From NCBI RefSeq assembly GCF_006088715.1, contig NZ_CP030771.1, forward strand, positions 6,095,501 to 6,159,500: DNA of 64,000 nt, written 5' to 3'. The position numbers and the translations under genes are program-made. Positions 7,177-15,077 of this stretch are shown here, piece after piece. How positions within the stretch are numbered: position 1 is the stretch's first letter; the number at the start of each line of letters is the position of its first letter. Origin of the DNA: Streptomyces sp. YIM 121038 (GTDB lineage: Bacteria; Actinomycetota; Actinomycetes; Streptomycetales; Streptomycetaceae). The notes under the pieces are model-generated. The model ran no database searches. It was given only the letters and a program-made list of their open reading frames with translations, and had not been told where the DNA came from.

Positions 7177-7938
7177 GTGAGCTTGCGCGACCTGGTGTAC
7201 CGGCTGTACGCACACCGGGTGGAGGGCCGCCTCGACCACGCGCAGGTGCCCAAGCACATCGGCGTCATCCTCGACGGCAACCGCCGCTGGGCGAAGGCCT
7301 CCGGCGGCACCACCGCGCAGGGCCACCAGGCGGGCGCGTACAAGATCGAGGAGTTCCTCGGCTGGTGCGCCGAGACCGACGTCGAGGTCGTCACGCTGTG
7401 GATGCTGTCCACCGACAACCTCGACCGCCCCGACGAGGAGCTCGTCCCGCTCGTCGGCATCATCGAGGAGACGGTCCGCAGCCTCGCGGCCGACGGCCGC
7501 TGGCGCGTGCACCACGTGGGCACCCTCGACCTGCTCCCGGGCCGCACCCAGCGGGTCCTCAAGGAGGCCGAGCAGGCCACCGACACCAACACGGGGATAC
7601 TCGTCAACGTGGCCGTCGGCTACGGCGGCCGCCAGGAGATCGCCGACGCCGTCCGCTCCCTGCTGCTCGACCACGCCGAGCGCGGCACCTCCATCGAGGA
7701 CGTCGCCGACAGCGTCGACGTCGAACAGATCTCCAAGCACCTCTACACCAGCGGCCAGCCGGACCCCGACCTGGTGATCCGGACGAGTGGTGAACAACGC
7801 CTCTCCGGCTTCATGCTCTGGCAGTCCGCTCACTCCGAGTACTACTTCTGCGAAGTCTTCTGGCCGGCGTTCCGGAAGGTGGACTTCCTGCGTGCGCTGC
7901 GTGATTACGCCGCGCGCCACCGCCGTTACGGTGGATGA
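7177..7938 (+). CDS. uppS: cis-isoprenyl diphosphate synthase (UppS family)
   Basis: A 253-residue cis-prenyltransferase that condenses isopentenyl diphosphate onto an allylic primer, making lipid carriers for cell-wall and glycan synthesis. The signature ILDGNRRWAK lies at residues 31-40 with the catalytic Asp at 33. Further family motifs are TLWMLSTDNLDRP, NVAVGYGGRQEIADA, DPDLVIRTSGEQRLSGF and the C-terminal SEYYFCEVFWPAFR. GTG 7177 is chosen because gagaggtgg at 7162-7170 precedes it and the protein then has the usual length. Actinobacteria often have two homologues with different chain lengths; which one this is cannot be told from the sequence. Confidence 0.93.
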   Translation: MSLRDLVYRLYAHRVEGRLDHAQVPKHIGVILDGNRRWAKASGGTTAQGHQAGAYKIEEFLGWCAETDVEVVTLWMLSTDNLDRPDEELVPLVGIIEETVRSLAADGRWRVHHVGTLDLLPGRTQRVLKEAEQATDTNTGILVNVAVGYGGRQEIADAVRSLLLDHAERGTSIEDVADSVDVEQISKHLYTSGQPDPDLVIRTSGEQRLSGFMLWQSAHSEYYFCEVFWPAFRKVDFLRALRDYAARHRRYGG

Positions 7939-8235
7939 CGAACCGGGTGGACTGAGGACTCGGTAACCGGGAGTTAACCAACGCGCCGTCATATGCCATG
8001 GCATGGCTGCGCTTGTTCGAGGGAATAAGCCTTCCAGGTCGGCGTCCGATTCACGGGCGCCGTATCTCAGCGGGCGGCACGGGGCCGTCCGCCCGGGAGG
8101 CCCTTTGCGCAAGGACGACCGCGCGGTGAGCGCGGACGACACGGAGGGCCGGTGCCCGGCCCGCGCATGGGGGCCGCACACCGGCCCAGTTCCCTCCGTC
8201 GCTCCCCGACCTCATCCGAGGGGGTACGTCCTTCC
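7939..8235. other. intergenic region upstream of phoH
   Basis: About 300 bases that presumably hold the phoH promoter. There is a perfect 12-bp palindrome, atgccatggcat, at 7993-8004 that could be a regulator site. An open frame at 8003-8242 has no support (see rejected items). Confidence 0.4.
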
Positions 8236-9558
8236 GTGGTGACCAGCACGAAGCGCCAGCAAGGCCGGCGCACCTATGTTCTCGACACCAGCGTCCTGCT
8301 CGCCGACCCGAACGCGCTCGCGCGTTTCGACGAGCACGAAGTGGTGCTGCCGATCGTCGTAGTGACGGAGCTAGAGGCCAAGCGCCACCATCCCGAACTC
8401 GGCTACTTCGCCCGGCAGGCCCTGCGCCTGCTCGACGACTTCCGCATCAGGTACGGGCGCCTGGACGCGCCCATCCCGATCGGCAGCCTGGGCGGGACGC
8501 TGCGCGTCGAGCTCAACCACTCCGACCCCGGCGTGCTCCCGGCCGGATACCGCCTGGGCGACAACGACTCGCGGATCCTCGCCGTGGCCCGCAACCTCCA
8601 GGCCGAGGGATACGACGTCACCGTCGTCTCGAAGGACCTGCCGCTGCGGATCAAGGCGTCCTCCGTCGGCCTCCTCGCCGAGGAGTACCGGGCCGAGCTC
8701 GCCATCACGGACTCCTCCGGCTGGACCGGCATGTCCGAACTGACCCTCTCCGGCGAGCAGGTCGACCTCCTCTACGAGACGGAGACGCTCTACGTCCCCG
8801 AGGCCTCCGAGCTGCCCGTGCACACCGGCCTGACCATCCAGTCCGAGCGCGGCAAGGCGCTCGGCAGGGTCACGGCCGAGGGCAGCGTCCGCCTGGTCAG
8901 GGGCGACCGCGAGGCCTTCGGGCTCAAGGGCCGCAGCGCGGAGCAGCGGGTCGCGCTCGACCTGCTCCTCGATCCGGACGTCGGCATCGTCTCGATGGGC
9001 GGCCGCGCGGGCACCGGCAAGTCCGCGCTCGCGCTCTGCGCGGGCCTGGAGGCCGTCCTGGAGCGGCGCCAGCACCAGAAGGTGATGGTCTTCCGGCCGC
9101 TGTACGCGGTGGGCGGGCAGGAGCTCGGCTATCTGCCCGGCACCGAGGCCGAGAAGATGGGCCCCTGGGCGCAGGCCGTCTTCGACACGCTCGGCTCGGT
9201 CGCGGGCAAGGAGGTCATCGAGGAGGTGTCGGCGCGGGGCATGCTGGAGGTCCTGCCGCTCACGCACATCCGGGGCCGCTCCCTGCACGACGCCTTCGTC
9301 ATCGTGGACGAGGCCCAGTCCCTGGAGCGGAACGTCCTCCTGACGGTCCTGTCCCGGATCGGGGCGAACTCACGCGTCGTCCTCACCCATGACGTCGCCC
9401 AGCGCGACAACCTCCGGGTCGGGCGGTACGACGGAGTGGTCGCCGTCATCGAGAAGCTGAAGGGGCATCCGCTCTTCGCCCATGTGACGCTCACGCGCTC
9501 GGAGCGCTCGCAGATCGCGGCCCTGGTGACGGAGATGCTGGAGGACAGCCAGATCTGA
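8236..9558 (+). CDS. phoH: PhoH-family protein (PIN + PhoH ATPase)
   Basis: A 440-residue PhoH2-type protein with an N-terminal PIN nuclease-like domain ([11 protein letters not shown] with Asp17, [17 protein letters not shown], and acidic [12 protein letters not shown]) and a C-terminal PhoH P-loop ATPase (Walker [10 protein letters not shown] at 255-263, Walker B VIVDEAQ with D358 and E359). Related proteins are reported as ATP-dependent RNA helicase/RNases. GTG 8236 (or 8239) is preferred because [18 protein letters not shown] then starts the PIN domain directly; gagggg lies upstream with rather long spacing. It stands alone and ends in a very strong palindrome at 9570-9619. Confidence 0.93.
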   Translation: MVTSTKRQQGRRTYVLDTSVLLADPNALARFDEHEVVLPIVVVTELEAKRHHPELGYFARQALRLLDDFRIRYGRLDAPIPIGSLGGTLRVELNHSDPGVLPAGYRLGDNDSRILAVARNLQAEGYDVTVVSKDLPLRIKASSVGLLAEEYRAELAITDSSGWTGMSELTLSGEQVDLLYETETLYVPEASELPVHTGLTIQSERGKALGRVTAEGSVRLVRGDREAFGLKGRSAEQRVALDLLLDPDVGIVSMGGRAGTGKSALALCAGLEAVLERRQHQKVMVFRPLYAVGGQELGYLPGTEAEKMGPWAQAVFDTLGSVAGKEVIEEVSARGMLEVLPLTHIRGRSLHDAFVIVDEAQSLERNVLLTVLSRIGANSRVVLTHDVAQRDNLRVGRYDGVVAVIEKLKGHPLFAHVTLTRSERSQIAALVTEMLEDSQI

Positions 9559-9569
9559 CCGTTTCGTCC

Positions 9570-9619
9570 GAAGCGCGAAAATCCCCCGTTCCGCGCGGAA
9601 CGGGGGATTTTCGCGCTTC
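9570..9619. terminator. 50-nt perfect palindrome after phoH
   Basis: A 25-bp perfect inverted repeat with no loop, centred between 9594 and 9595 (arms contain gcgcgaaaatcccccgttcc and its complement). The hairpin has internal A/T tracts that give T-runs on either strand, so it should terminate transcription in both directions. Confidence 0.9.
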
Positions 9620-10032
9620 ATGACTGAGGTGAGGTCAATTGCCCCTGGGGCGGCGGCGCTTGGCCGCGACCGGAGGAGCGAGAGAGCCTAGTGGGGTCTC
9701 GGCCCCATGCGTCTGCGTTTCCGTAAAACTGCTGGGACAAACGGGATGTGAGCTTTCACACGCAACTCGGAATTGCCTCCCGGCATCCCGCTACGGCAGA
9801 GTCTGGGTCCTGTCAGGCCCCGCATACGGCACTCCTGTACCCCCAGCGGTACGGAACAACAGAACTTCATAGTGGTCGCCGTATGCCGCCCGAGCACCAC
9901 GCGGCGCTCCCGTCAAGGGAGTTGTCCACCGGGCCCGCGCCTCCCGTGACCGAGCAGCAAACGGAGGCCAGCGTCAGGGGCACGATTGCGTCCGCGAGGT
10001 CACCTATGCGGGCGATGCTGGAAGGAAACCGT
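9620..10032. other. intergenic region upstream of the transglycosylase
   Basis: About 410 bases without a supported gene. It includes a 14-codon ATG frame at 9708-9752 and a lower-GC patch around 9710-9780 that may hold the promoter. I looked for a c-di-AMP (ydaO-type) riboswitch, common before cell-wall hydrolase genes in Streptomyces, and did not see its conserved blocks. Confidence 0.4.
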
Positions 10033-10773
10033 GTGAGCCGGATTTCGGTCCGGGGATTCGCAGTGGCGTCGGCCACCGCGGTCACCACCGTCGGCGCCGT
10101 CGTGGGCGTTGCCTCGGGCAACACCCCGTCCTCGAACTCGAACGACCTCGAGGCGACGGCCAGCGACTCGACTCTCCTCGCAGACATCCCCGCCGGCGAG
10201 CAGGCCCAGGTGCAGACCACTTCGGTGGCGCAGCAGGCCGACGCCCAGGCGATGGCCGCCGACTCGGCCGCGAAGAAGTCCGCCGCTGAGGCCGCCCGCG
10301 TCCAGGCCGCCAAGAACGCCGTGGCCAAGCAGAAGGCCGCGAAGCAGGCGGAAGCGGACAAGAAGGCCGCCGCCAAGGAAGCCGCGGAGAAGAAGAAGCA
10401 GCAGGAGAAGGAGCGCCTGGAGAACAAGGCGAGCCGCTCCTCCTCGCGCGACGCCTCCGACTTCGCCCCGCAGAGCTCCTACACGGTGGCCCAGGTCCAG
10501 GCGATGGCCCGGCAGATGGTCCCCGCGGGCCAGTTCCAGTGCTTCAGCAACATCGTGAACCACGAGTCCACGTGGAACTACCGCGCCACCAACGCCTCCT
10601 CCGGCGCCTACGGCCTCGTCCAGGCGCTGCCCGGCTCCAAGATGTCCTCGGCGGGTGCCGACTGGCGCACCAACCCGGCCACGCAGATCAAGTGGGGCCT
10701 CAACTACATGAACGACCGCTACGGCAGCCCGTGCGGAGCCTGGAGCTTCTGGCAGGCGAACAACTGGTACTGA
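10033..10773 (+). CDS. secreted lytic transglycosylase-like protein
   Basis: A 246-residue exported protein. Residues 1-30 form a signal peptide (MSRISVRGFAVASATAVTTV). Then comes an Ala/Lys/Glu/Gln-rich, probably helical coiled stretch (about 60-140), and a C-terminal domain resembling the SLT lysozyme-like fold: QFQCFSNIVNHESTWNYRAT with the catalytic Glu in NHES, ASSGAYGLVQALPGSKM and ATQIKWGLNYMNDRYGSPC. It probably cleaves peptidoglycan glycan strands. GTG 10033 is chosen for the ggaagga at 10019-10026; ATGs at 10006 and 10015 are in frame but less well placed. The open frame extends further upstream to 9748 without coding character. Confidence 0.85.
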   Translation: MSRISVRGFAVASATAVTTVGAVVGVASGNTPSSNSNDLEATASDSTLLADIPAGEQAQVQTTSVAQQADAQAMAADSAAKKSAAEAARVQAAKNAVAKQKAAKQAEADKKAAAKEAAEKKKQQEKERLENKASRSSSRDASDFAPQSSYTVAQVQAMARQMVPAGQFQCFSNIVNHESTWNYRATNASSGAYGLVQALPGSKMSSAGADWRTNPATQIKWGLNYMNDRYGSPCGAWSFWQANNWY

Positions 10774-10907
10774 GCGATCACGCTCAACCTGGCGCAGCCC
10801 CTCATCGTCCTACGGTGGGGGGCTTCGCCATGTACGGTCGGTTCGAACGCCCCAGCGGGTACGACCGGGGCTCCGGTGGGGAATGAGCGGGGGGAAGAGG
10901 ACGGATC

Positions 10908-12560
10908 ATGTCGCGAGTTCCAGGGTGGCGCCGACGCGTCGGCGCGGGCCTGACCAGGCTGGGTGAACGCCTGGACACGGGCCGCGCCCAGGGCGCCCCG
11001 GACACCCCCGAACCGGAGCCGGCCGCGGCCGGACGGGACGAGCCGTCCGACGCGTCCGTCATATCCGATGCGTCGCGTACGCCTGATGTGTCCGCTGCGC
11101 CCGGCAGGTCCGTCAGTACGGTGACCGCCGAAGCCTCCGGTCCCGCGCCCGCCGAGGACGCCGCGCCCGACGGCACGCACGCGCGCGCGGACGACTCCGC
11201 GCCCGCCGCGCGGCCCGCCCCCGCGGACGACACCCCCGCCGGGGAGCCCGCCCCGGCGGGCGCCAAGCTGTCGCTGCGCAAGCGGTACGCCGACATGGTG
11301 CGGCACGCCGCCGACGCGCGTGCCGACGCCGAGGGCCGGGACCAGGGCGAGGAGCCGTCCGACGCGGCCGCGGACCACGTGCCCGCGCCGCCCGCCTACG
11401 CCCCCGCCATCGCGGCGCGGCCCGACCCCGTGGCCGCCGTGCCGTGGGGCGTGCGGGTCGCCGCCGAGGCCGGGTGGCGGCTGCTCGTGCTCGCGGGCAC
11501 GGTCTGGGTCCTGATGAAGGTCATCAGCGCGGTCCAGCTCGTCGTCTTCGCCTTCGTCGCCGCGCTGCTCATCACGGCGCTGCTCCAGCCGACCGTGGCC
11601 CGGCTCAGCAGGCTCGGCCTGCCGCGCGGGCTCGCCACGATGGTCACCGCCGTACTCGGCTTCGTGATCATGGGCCTGGTGGGCTGGTTCGTGGTCTGGC
11701 AGGTCATGGAGAACGTCGACACGCTCTCCAGCCAGATCCAGGACGGCATCGAGGACCTGCGCAAGTGGCTGCTCAACAGCCCCTTCCACGTCACCGAGGA
11801 CCAGATCAACGACATCGCGAAGAGCCTGCGCGAGGCCGTGGGCGCGAACTCCGAGGAGATCACCTCCGCGAGCCTCGAAGGCGTCACCGTCATCATGGAG
11901 GCCCTGACCGGCATCCTCCTCGCGGTGTTCTCCACGCTCTTCCTGCTGTACGACGGACCGCGCATCTGGAAGTGGTTCCTGCGGCTCGTGCCCGCCGCGG
12001 CCCGGCCCGGCGTCGCGGGGGCGGGGCCGCAGGCGTGGCGCACGCTCACCGCGTATGTGCGGGGCACGGTGATAGTGGCCCTCATCGACGCGGTCTTCAT
12101 CGGCCTCGGGATCTACTTCCTGGGCGTGCCGATGGCGGTGCCGCTGGCCGTCTTCATCTTCCTGTTCGCGTTCATCCCGCTGGTGGGCGCGGTGATCTCG
12201 GGCGCGCTCGCGGTCGTCGTCGCGCTGGTCACGCAGGGCGTGTTCACGGCCGTGATGTCGCTCGTGGTGGTCCTCGCGGTGCAGCAGATCGAGGGGCACA
12301 TCCTCCAGCCGTTCATCCTCGGCCGCGCGGTGCGGGTGCATCCGCTGGCCGTCGTGCTCTCCGTGGCCGCGGGCGGGATGGTGGCCGGGATCGGGGGAGC
12401 GGTGGTGGCCGTGCCGCTCGTCGCCGTGACGAACACGGTGGTCGGGCATCTGCGGGCCTACTCCCGGGACCTGGCCCTGCGCCAGGCCGAGGCGGTGGCG
12501 GACACGGCTCCCGCGCCGGAGCAGCTGCCCTCCCCGCCCACCCGCCCTTCCTCCGGCTGA
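10908..12560 (+). CDS. AI-2E family transporter (PerM-like)
   Basis: A 550-residue membrane protein of the AI-2E/PerM exporter family. The first 165 residues are cytoplasmic and low complexity (Pro/Ala/Asp rich). Then follow about eight membrane segments, starting with LLVLAGTVWVLMKVISAVQ. A soluble loop around residues 265-325 (QDGIEDLRKWLLNSPFHV) and the conserved QQIEGHILQPFILGRAV near residue 460 are diagnostic. Members export small molecules or ions; the substrate here is unknown. ATG 10908 follows a purine-rich ggaagagg patch. The gene is 134 bases from the transglycosylase gene on the same strand. Confidence 0.92.
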   Translation: MSRVPGWRRRVGAGLTRLGERLDTGRAQGAPDTPEPEPAAAGRDEPSDASVISDASRTPDVSAAPGRSVSTVTAEASGPAPAEDAAPDGTHARADDSAPAARPAPADDTPAGEPAPAGAKLSLRKRYADMVRHAADARADAEGRDQGEEPSDAAADHVPAPPAYAPAIAARPDPVAAVPWGVRVAAEAGWRLLVLAGTVWVLMKVISAVQLVVFAFVAALLITALLQPTVARLSRLGLPRGLATMVTAVLGFVIMGLVGWFVVWQVMENVDTLSSQIQDGIEDLRKWLLNSPFHVTEDQINDIAKSLREAVGANSEEITSASLEGVTVIMEALTGILLAVFSTLFLLYDGPRIWKWFLRLVPAAARPGVAGAGPQAWRTLTAYVRGTVIVALIDAVFIGLGIYFLGVPMAVPLAVFIFLFAFIPLVGAVISGALAVVVALVTQGVFTAVMSLVVVLAVQQIEGHILQPFILGRAVRVHPLAVVLSVAAGGMVAGIGGAVVAVPLVAVTNTVVGHLRAYSRDLALRQAEAVADTAPAPEQLPSPPTRPSSG

Positions 12561-12587
12561 CCGTCCACCCCATCGCGCTGGCGCGCT

Positions 12588-12612
12588 CGTCCTCAAACGC
12601 CGGACGGGCTGG
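12588..12612 (+). repeat. single copy of the 6.7-kb repeat motif
   Basis: The sequence cgtcctcaaacgccggacgg followed by gct matches the core of the tandem repeat at 6741-6907. It lies immediately after the AI-2E gene and before a terminator. Confidence 0.7.
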
Positions 12613-12641
12613 GATGTTCCGTCTGTCCGTACTCGGGTGCA

Positions 12642-12681
12642 CGGAAGGCCCCGCTCCCCTGATAGGGAGCGGGGCCTTCCG
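12642..12681. terminator. bidirectional terminator
   Basis: Perfect 17-bp inverted repeat (cggaaggccccgctccc and complement) with loop ctgata, between the convergent AI-2E and ahpD genes. Confidence 0.88.
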
Positions 12682-12684
12682 ACA

Positions 12685-12721
12685 GCGCCCCGAAGGGGCG
12701 CGGGGAACTGCGCGACCAGCC
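12685..12721 (+). repeat. 37-nt dispersed element, copy A
   Basis: Starts with a hairpin gcgcccc-gaa-ggggcgc and continues ggggaactgcgcgaccagcc. Three other copies, each one mismatch away, occur at 14981-15017, 30064-30100 and 57552-57588. It lies between convergent genes. Confidence 0.9.
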
Positions 12722-12772
12722 ACGACGGAGCAGTAGACGACCGACGGGCCAATGTGCGGGGAAGCGCGGCCG

Positions 12773-13303
12773 CTAGGCCAGGTGCGCCTCGGACTCCAGC
12801 GTGACGCCGACGGCCTGGATCACCGAAGCGATCTTGAAGGCCTCCTGGATCGTCTCGCGGTCCACACCGGCCTTGCGCAGCACCTGCTCGTGCGAGTCGA
12901 GGCACATGCCGCAGCCGTTGATCGCGGAGACCGCGAGCGACCAGAGCTCGAAGTCGACCTTCTCCACGCCCGGGTTGCCGATGACGTTCATCCGCAGGCC
13001 CGCGCGCAGCGTCCCGTACTCCGGGTCGGAGAGCAGGTGGCGCGTGCGGTAGAAGACGTTGTTCATCGCCATGACGGCGGCCGCGGACTTGGCCGCGGTG
13101 TACGCCTCCGGCGAGAGGTTCGCCTTCGCCTCGGGCTCCAGCTCGCGCAGCACCTGCGCGGAGCGCGAGGCGATCGCGCAGGCGAGCACCGTGCCCCACA
13201 GCTGCTGCTTGGGCAGGTCGGAGTTGCCGATGACCGAGCCGAGGTTCAGCTTCAGGTCCTTGGCGTAGTCCGGGACGGCGGCCTTCAGCTCATCGAGGGC
13301 CAT
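12773..13303 (-). CDS. ahpD: AhpD alkylhydroperoxidase
   Basis: A 176-residue AhpD, the thiol peroxidase that reduces alkyl hydroperoxides and also recycles AhpC. The active-site pair is in [13 protein letters not shown] (CxxC plus the conserved His). The N-terminus [20 protein letters not shown] is typical of actinobacterial AhpD. ATG 13303 gives the usual N-terminus; GTG 13309, which overlaps the ahpC stop as GTGA, is an alternative and would add two residues. It is co-transcribed with ahpC and so under OxyR control by analogy with characterised Streptomyces systems. Confidence 0.95.
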   Translation of the reverse strand: MALDELKAAVPDYAKDLKLNLGSVIGNSDLPKQQLWGTVLACAIASRSAQVLRELEPEAKANLSPEAYTAAKSAAAVMAMNNVFYRTRHLLSDPEYGTLRAGLRMNVIGNPGVEKVDFELWSLAVSAINGCGMCLDSHEQVLRKAGVDRETIQEAFKIASVIQAVGVTLESEAHLA

Positions 13304-13305
13304 GC

Positions 13306-13860
13306 TCACTCACCGGCCAGGAGCGCGACCGCGTCCAGGGTGTCCTCGCCCTTGCTCCAGTTGCAGGGGCACAGCTCGTCCGTCTGGAGAGCGTCGAGGA
13401 CCCGCAGGACCTCCTTGGGGTTACGGCCGACGGAACCGGCGGTCACCATCGTGAACTGGATCTCGTTGTTCTGGTCGACGATGAAGACGGCGCGCTGCGC
13501 GAAGCCGTCCTCGCCCTCGATGCCGAGCGCGCGCATGAGCTCGTGCTTGGAGTCGGCCAGCATCGGGAAGGGCAGGTCACGCAGGTCGTCGTGGTCCTTG
13601 CGCCAGGCGTGGTGCACGAACTCGGAGTCGCCGGAGAAGCCGAGGACCTGGGCGTCACGGTCGGCGAACTCGTCGTTCAGCTTGCCGAAGGCGGCGATCT
13701 CGGTCGGGCACACGAAGGTGAAGTCCTTGGGCCACGCGAAGACGATCTTCCACTTGCCCTCGTAGGTCTTGTGGTTGATCTGCTCGAACTCCTTGCCCTT
13801 CTCCAGCGAGACACAGGCAGTCAGGTCGAACTCGGGGAACTTGTCACCGACAGTGAGCAC
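13306..13860 (-). CDS. ahpC: AhpC peroxiredoxin
   Basis: A 184-residue 2-Cys peroxiredoxin that reduces peroxides. The peroxidatic Cys51 is in [12 protein letters not shown] and the resolving cysteines are in DELCPCNW near residues 164-166. GTG 13860 is chosen because aaggag precedes it and the protein then begins [13 protein letters not shown] as in homologues; a longer frame to 13938 runs into the promoter region. First gene of the ahpC-ahpD operon, divergent from oxyR with 128 bases between. Confidence 0.95.
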   Translation of the reverse strand: MLTVGDKFPEFDLTACVSLEKGKEFEQINHKTYEGKWKIVFAWPKDFTFVCPTEIAAFGKLNDEFADRDAQVLGFSGDSEFVHHAWRKDHDDLRDLPFPMLADSKHELMRALGIEGEDGFAQRAVFIVDQNNEIQFTMVTAGSVGRNPKEVLRVLDALQTDELCPCNWSKGEDTLDAVALLAGE

Positions 13861-13988
13861 GCGCTCTCCTTGCAGCGGGAAGCCCCGGTCGAGGGCTTCC
13901 GAGGGGTTGGACTCCGTCGATCGTGGCACAGGGTGCATTGATTAGGGAAATAGCTACACTTGGTCGCGTTGATTGGAGGTGGTTATCA
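13861..13988. promoter_or_regulatory. ahpC/oxyR divergent control region
   Basis: This 128-bp gap holds both promoters. The middle part (about 13935-13985) is markedly AT-richer than its surroundings, with tagctacact at 13951-13960 and the hexamer ttgatt repeated near 13938 and 13969. OxyR in Streptomyces is known to bind such a shared region and control both ahpC and itself. The oxyR ribosome binding site ggaggtgg is at 13975-13982. I cannot place the exact binding boxes. Confidence 0.65.
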
Positions 13989-14927
13989 GTGGCCACTGTC
14001 TATAGGGGCAAACAGCCCAGCCTGGCGCAGCTGCGCGCCTTCGCCGCCGTCGCCGAGCATCTGCACTTCCGGGACGCCGCCGCGGCGATCGGGATGAGTC
14101 AGCCCGCGCTGTCCGGCGCCGTCTCCGCCCTGGAGGAGGCACTGGGTGTCCAGCTCCTGGAGCGGACCACCCGCAAGGTGCTGCTCTCCCCGGCCGGGGA
14201 GCGGCTCGCCGTGCGCGCCAAGGCCGTCCTCGGCGAGGTCGAGGCGCTCCTGGAGGAGGCGGACGCCGTGAAGGCGCCGTTCACGGGCGCGCTCCGGCTC
14301 GGTGTGATCCCGACCGTGGCGCCGTATCTGCTGCCGACGGTACTCGCCCTCGTCCACGAGAAGTACCCGGACCTGGATCTCCAGGTGCACGAGGAGCAGA
14401 CGTCGTCGCTCCTGGAGGGCCTCGCCGCGGGGCGCCTCGACCTGCTGCTCCTCGCGGTGCCGCTCGGGGTGCCCGGCGTCACCGAACTGCCCCTGTTCGA
14501 CGAGGACTTCGTCCTGGTCACCCCGCTCGACCACTGGCTTGGCGGCCGCGAGGGGATCCCCCGCGAGGCGCTGCGGGAGCTGAACCTGCTGCTCCTCGAC
14601 GAGGGCCACTGCCTGCGCGACCAGGCCCTCGACATCTGCCGTGAGGCGGGCCGCGCCGATGCGCCCGTCACCACGACCGCCGCCGGGCTCTCCACCCTGG
14701 TGCAGCTCGTGGCCGGCGGGCTCGGCGTGACGCTGCTTCCGCGGACCGCAGTGCGCGTCGAGACCAGCCGCAGCAGCCAGTTGCTCACCGGGTACTTCGC
14801 CGACCCCGCGCCCACCCGGCGCGTCGCCCTCGCGATGCGCTCGGGGGCGGCCCGGGCCGCGGAGTACGCGGAGCTGGCCGAGGCGCTGCGGGGGGCGCTG
14901 CGGCCGCTGCCCGTGCGGGTGCTCTAA
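13989..14927 (+). CDS. oxyR: OxyR, LysR-type peroxide sensor
   Basis: A 312-residue LysR-family activator of peroxide defence genes. The N-terminal winged helix reads LAQLRAFAAVAEHLHFRDAA and SQPALSGAVSALEEALG. The effector domain has the redox pair: C208 in EGHCLRDQ and C217 in LDICREAG. Their spacing of nine residues is that of E. coli C199/C208, which form the activating disulfide. GTG 13989 with ggaggtgg seven bases upstream is clearly preferred over the earlier GTG/ATG codons. Divergent to its likely target ahpC-ahpD. Confidence 0.96.
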   Translation: MATVYRGKQPSLAQLRAFAAVAEHLHFRDAAAAIGMSQPALSGAVSALEEALGVQLLERTTRKVLLSPAGERLAVRAKAVLGEVEALLEEADAVKAPFTGALRLGVIPTVAPYLLPTVLALVHEKYPDLDLQVHEEQTSSLLEGLAAGRLDLLLLAVPLGVPGVTELPLFDEDFVLVTPLDHWLGGREGIPREALRELNLLLLDEGHCLRDQALDICREAGRADAPVTTTAAGLSTLVQLVAGGLGVTLLPRTAVRVETSRSSQLLTGYFADPAPTRRVALAMRSGAARAAEYAELAEALRGALRPLPVRVL

Positions 14928-14980
14928 GCGCTTCGCTGGAATCGCCGCGATGGGCCGTCGATCGCCTGCGGGACCGTCGT

Positions 14981-15017
14981 GGCCGGTCGCGCAGTTCCCC
15001 GCGCCCCTTCGGGGCGC
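14981..15017 (-). repeat. 37-nt dispersed element, copy B
   Basis: Reverse-complement copy of the element at 12685, with one mismatch (ccggcc instead of ccagcc at the end). It lies between the convergent oxyR and ABC permease genes. Confidence 0.9.
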
Positions 15018-15028
15018 TGCCGTACACG

Positions 15029-15066
15029 CGCCGGGGGCGGGAGTCCATGAACTCCCGCCCCCGGCG
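15029..15066. terminator. bidirectional terminator
   Basis: Perfect 16-bp inverted repeat (cgccgggggcgggagt and complement) with loop ccatga, between convergent genes. Confidence 0.88.
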
Positions 15067-15077
15067 ATGCACTTGCT

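Noticed and set aside
8003..8242. 79-codon frame before phoH
   Set aside because: No ribosome binding site, overlaps the phoH start, no recognisable domain; more likely leader or promoter DNA.
9760..10032. c-di-AMP (ydaO-type) riboswitch before the transglycosylase gene
   Set aside because: Such switches precede many Streptomyces cell-wall hydrolase genes, but I could not find their conserved sequence blocks here.
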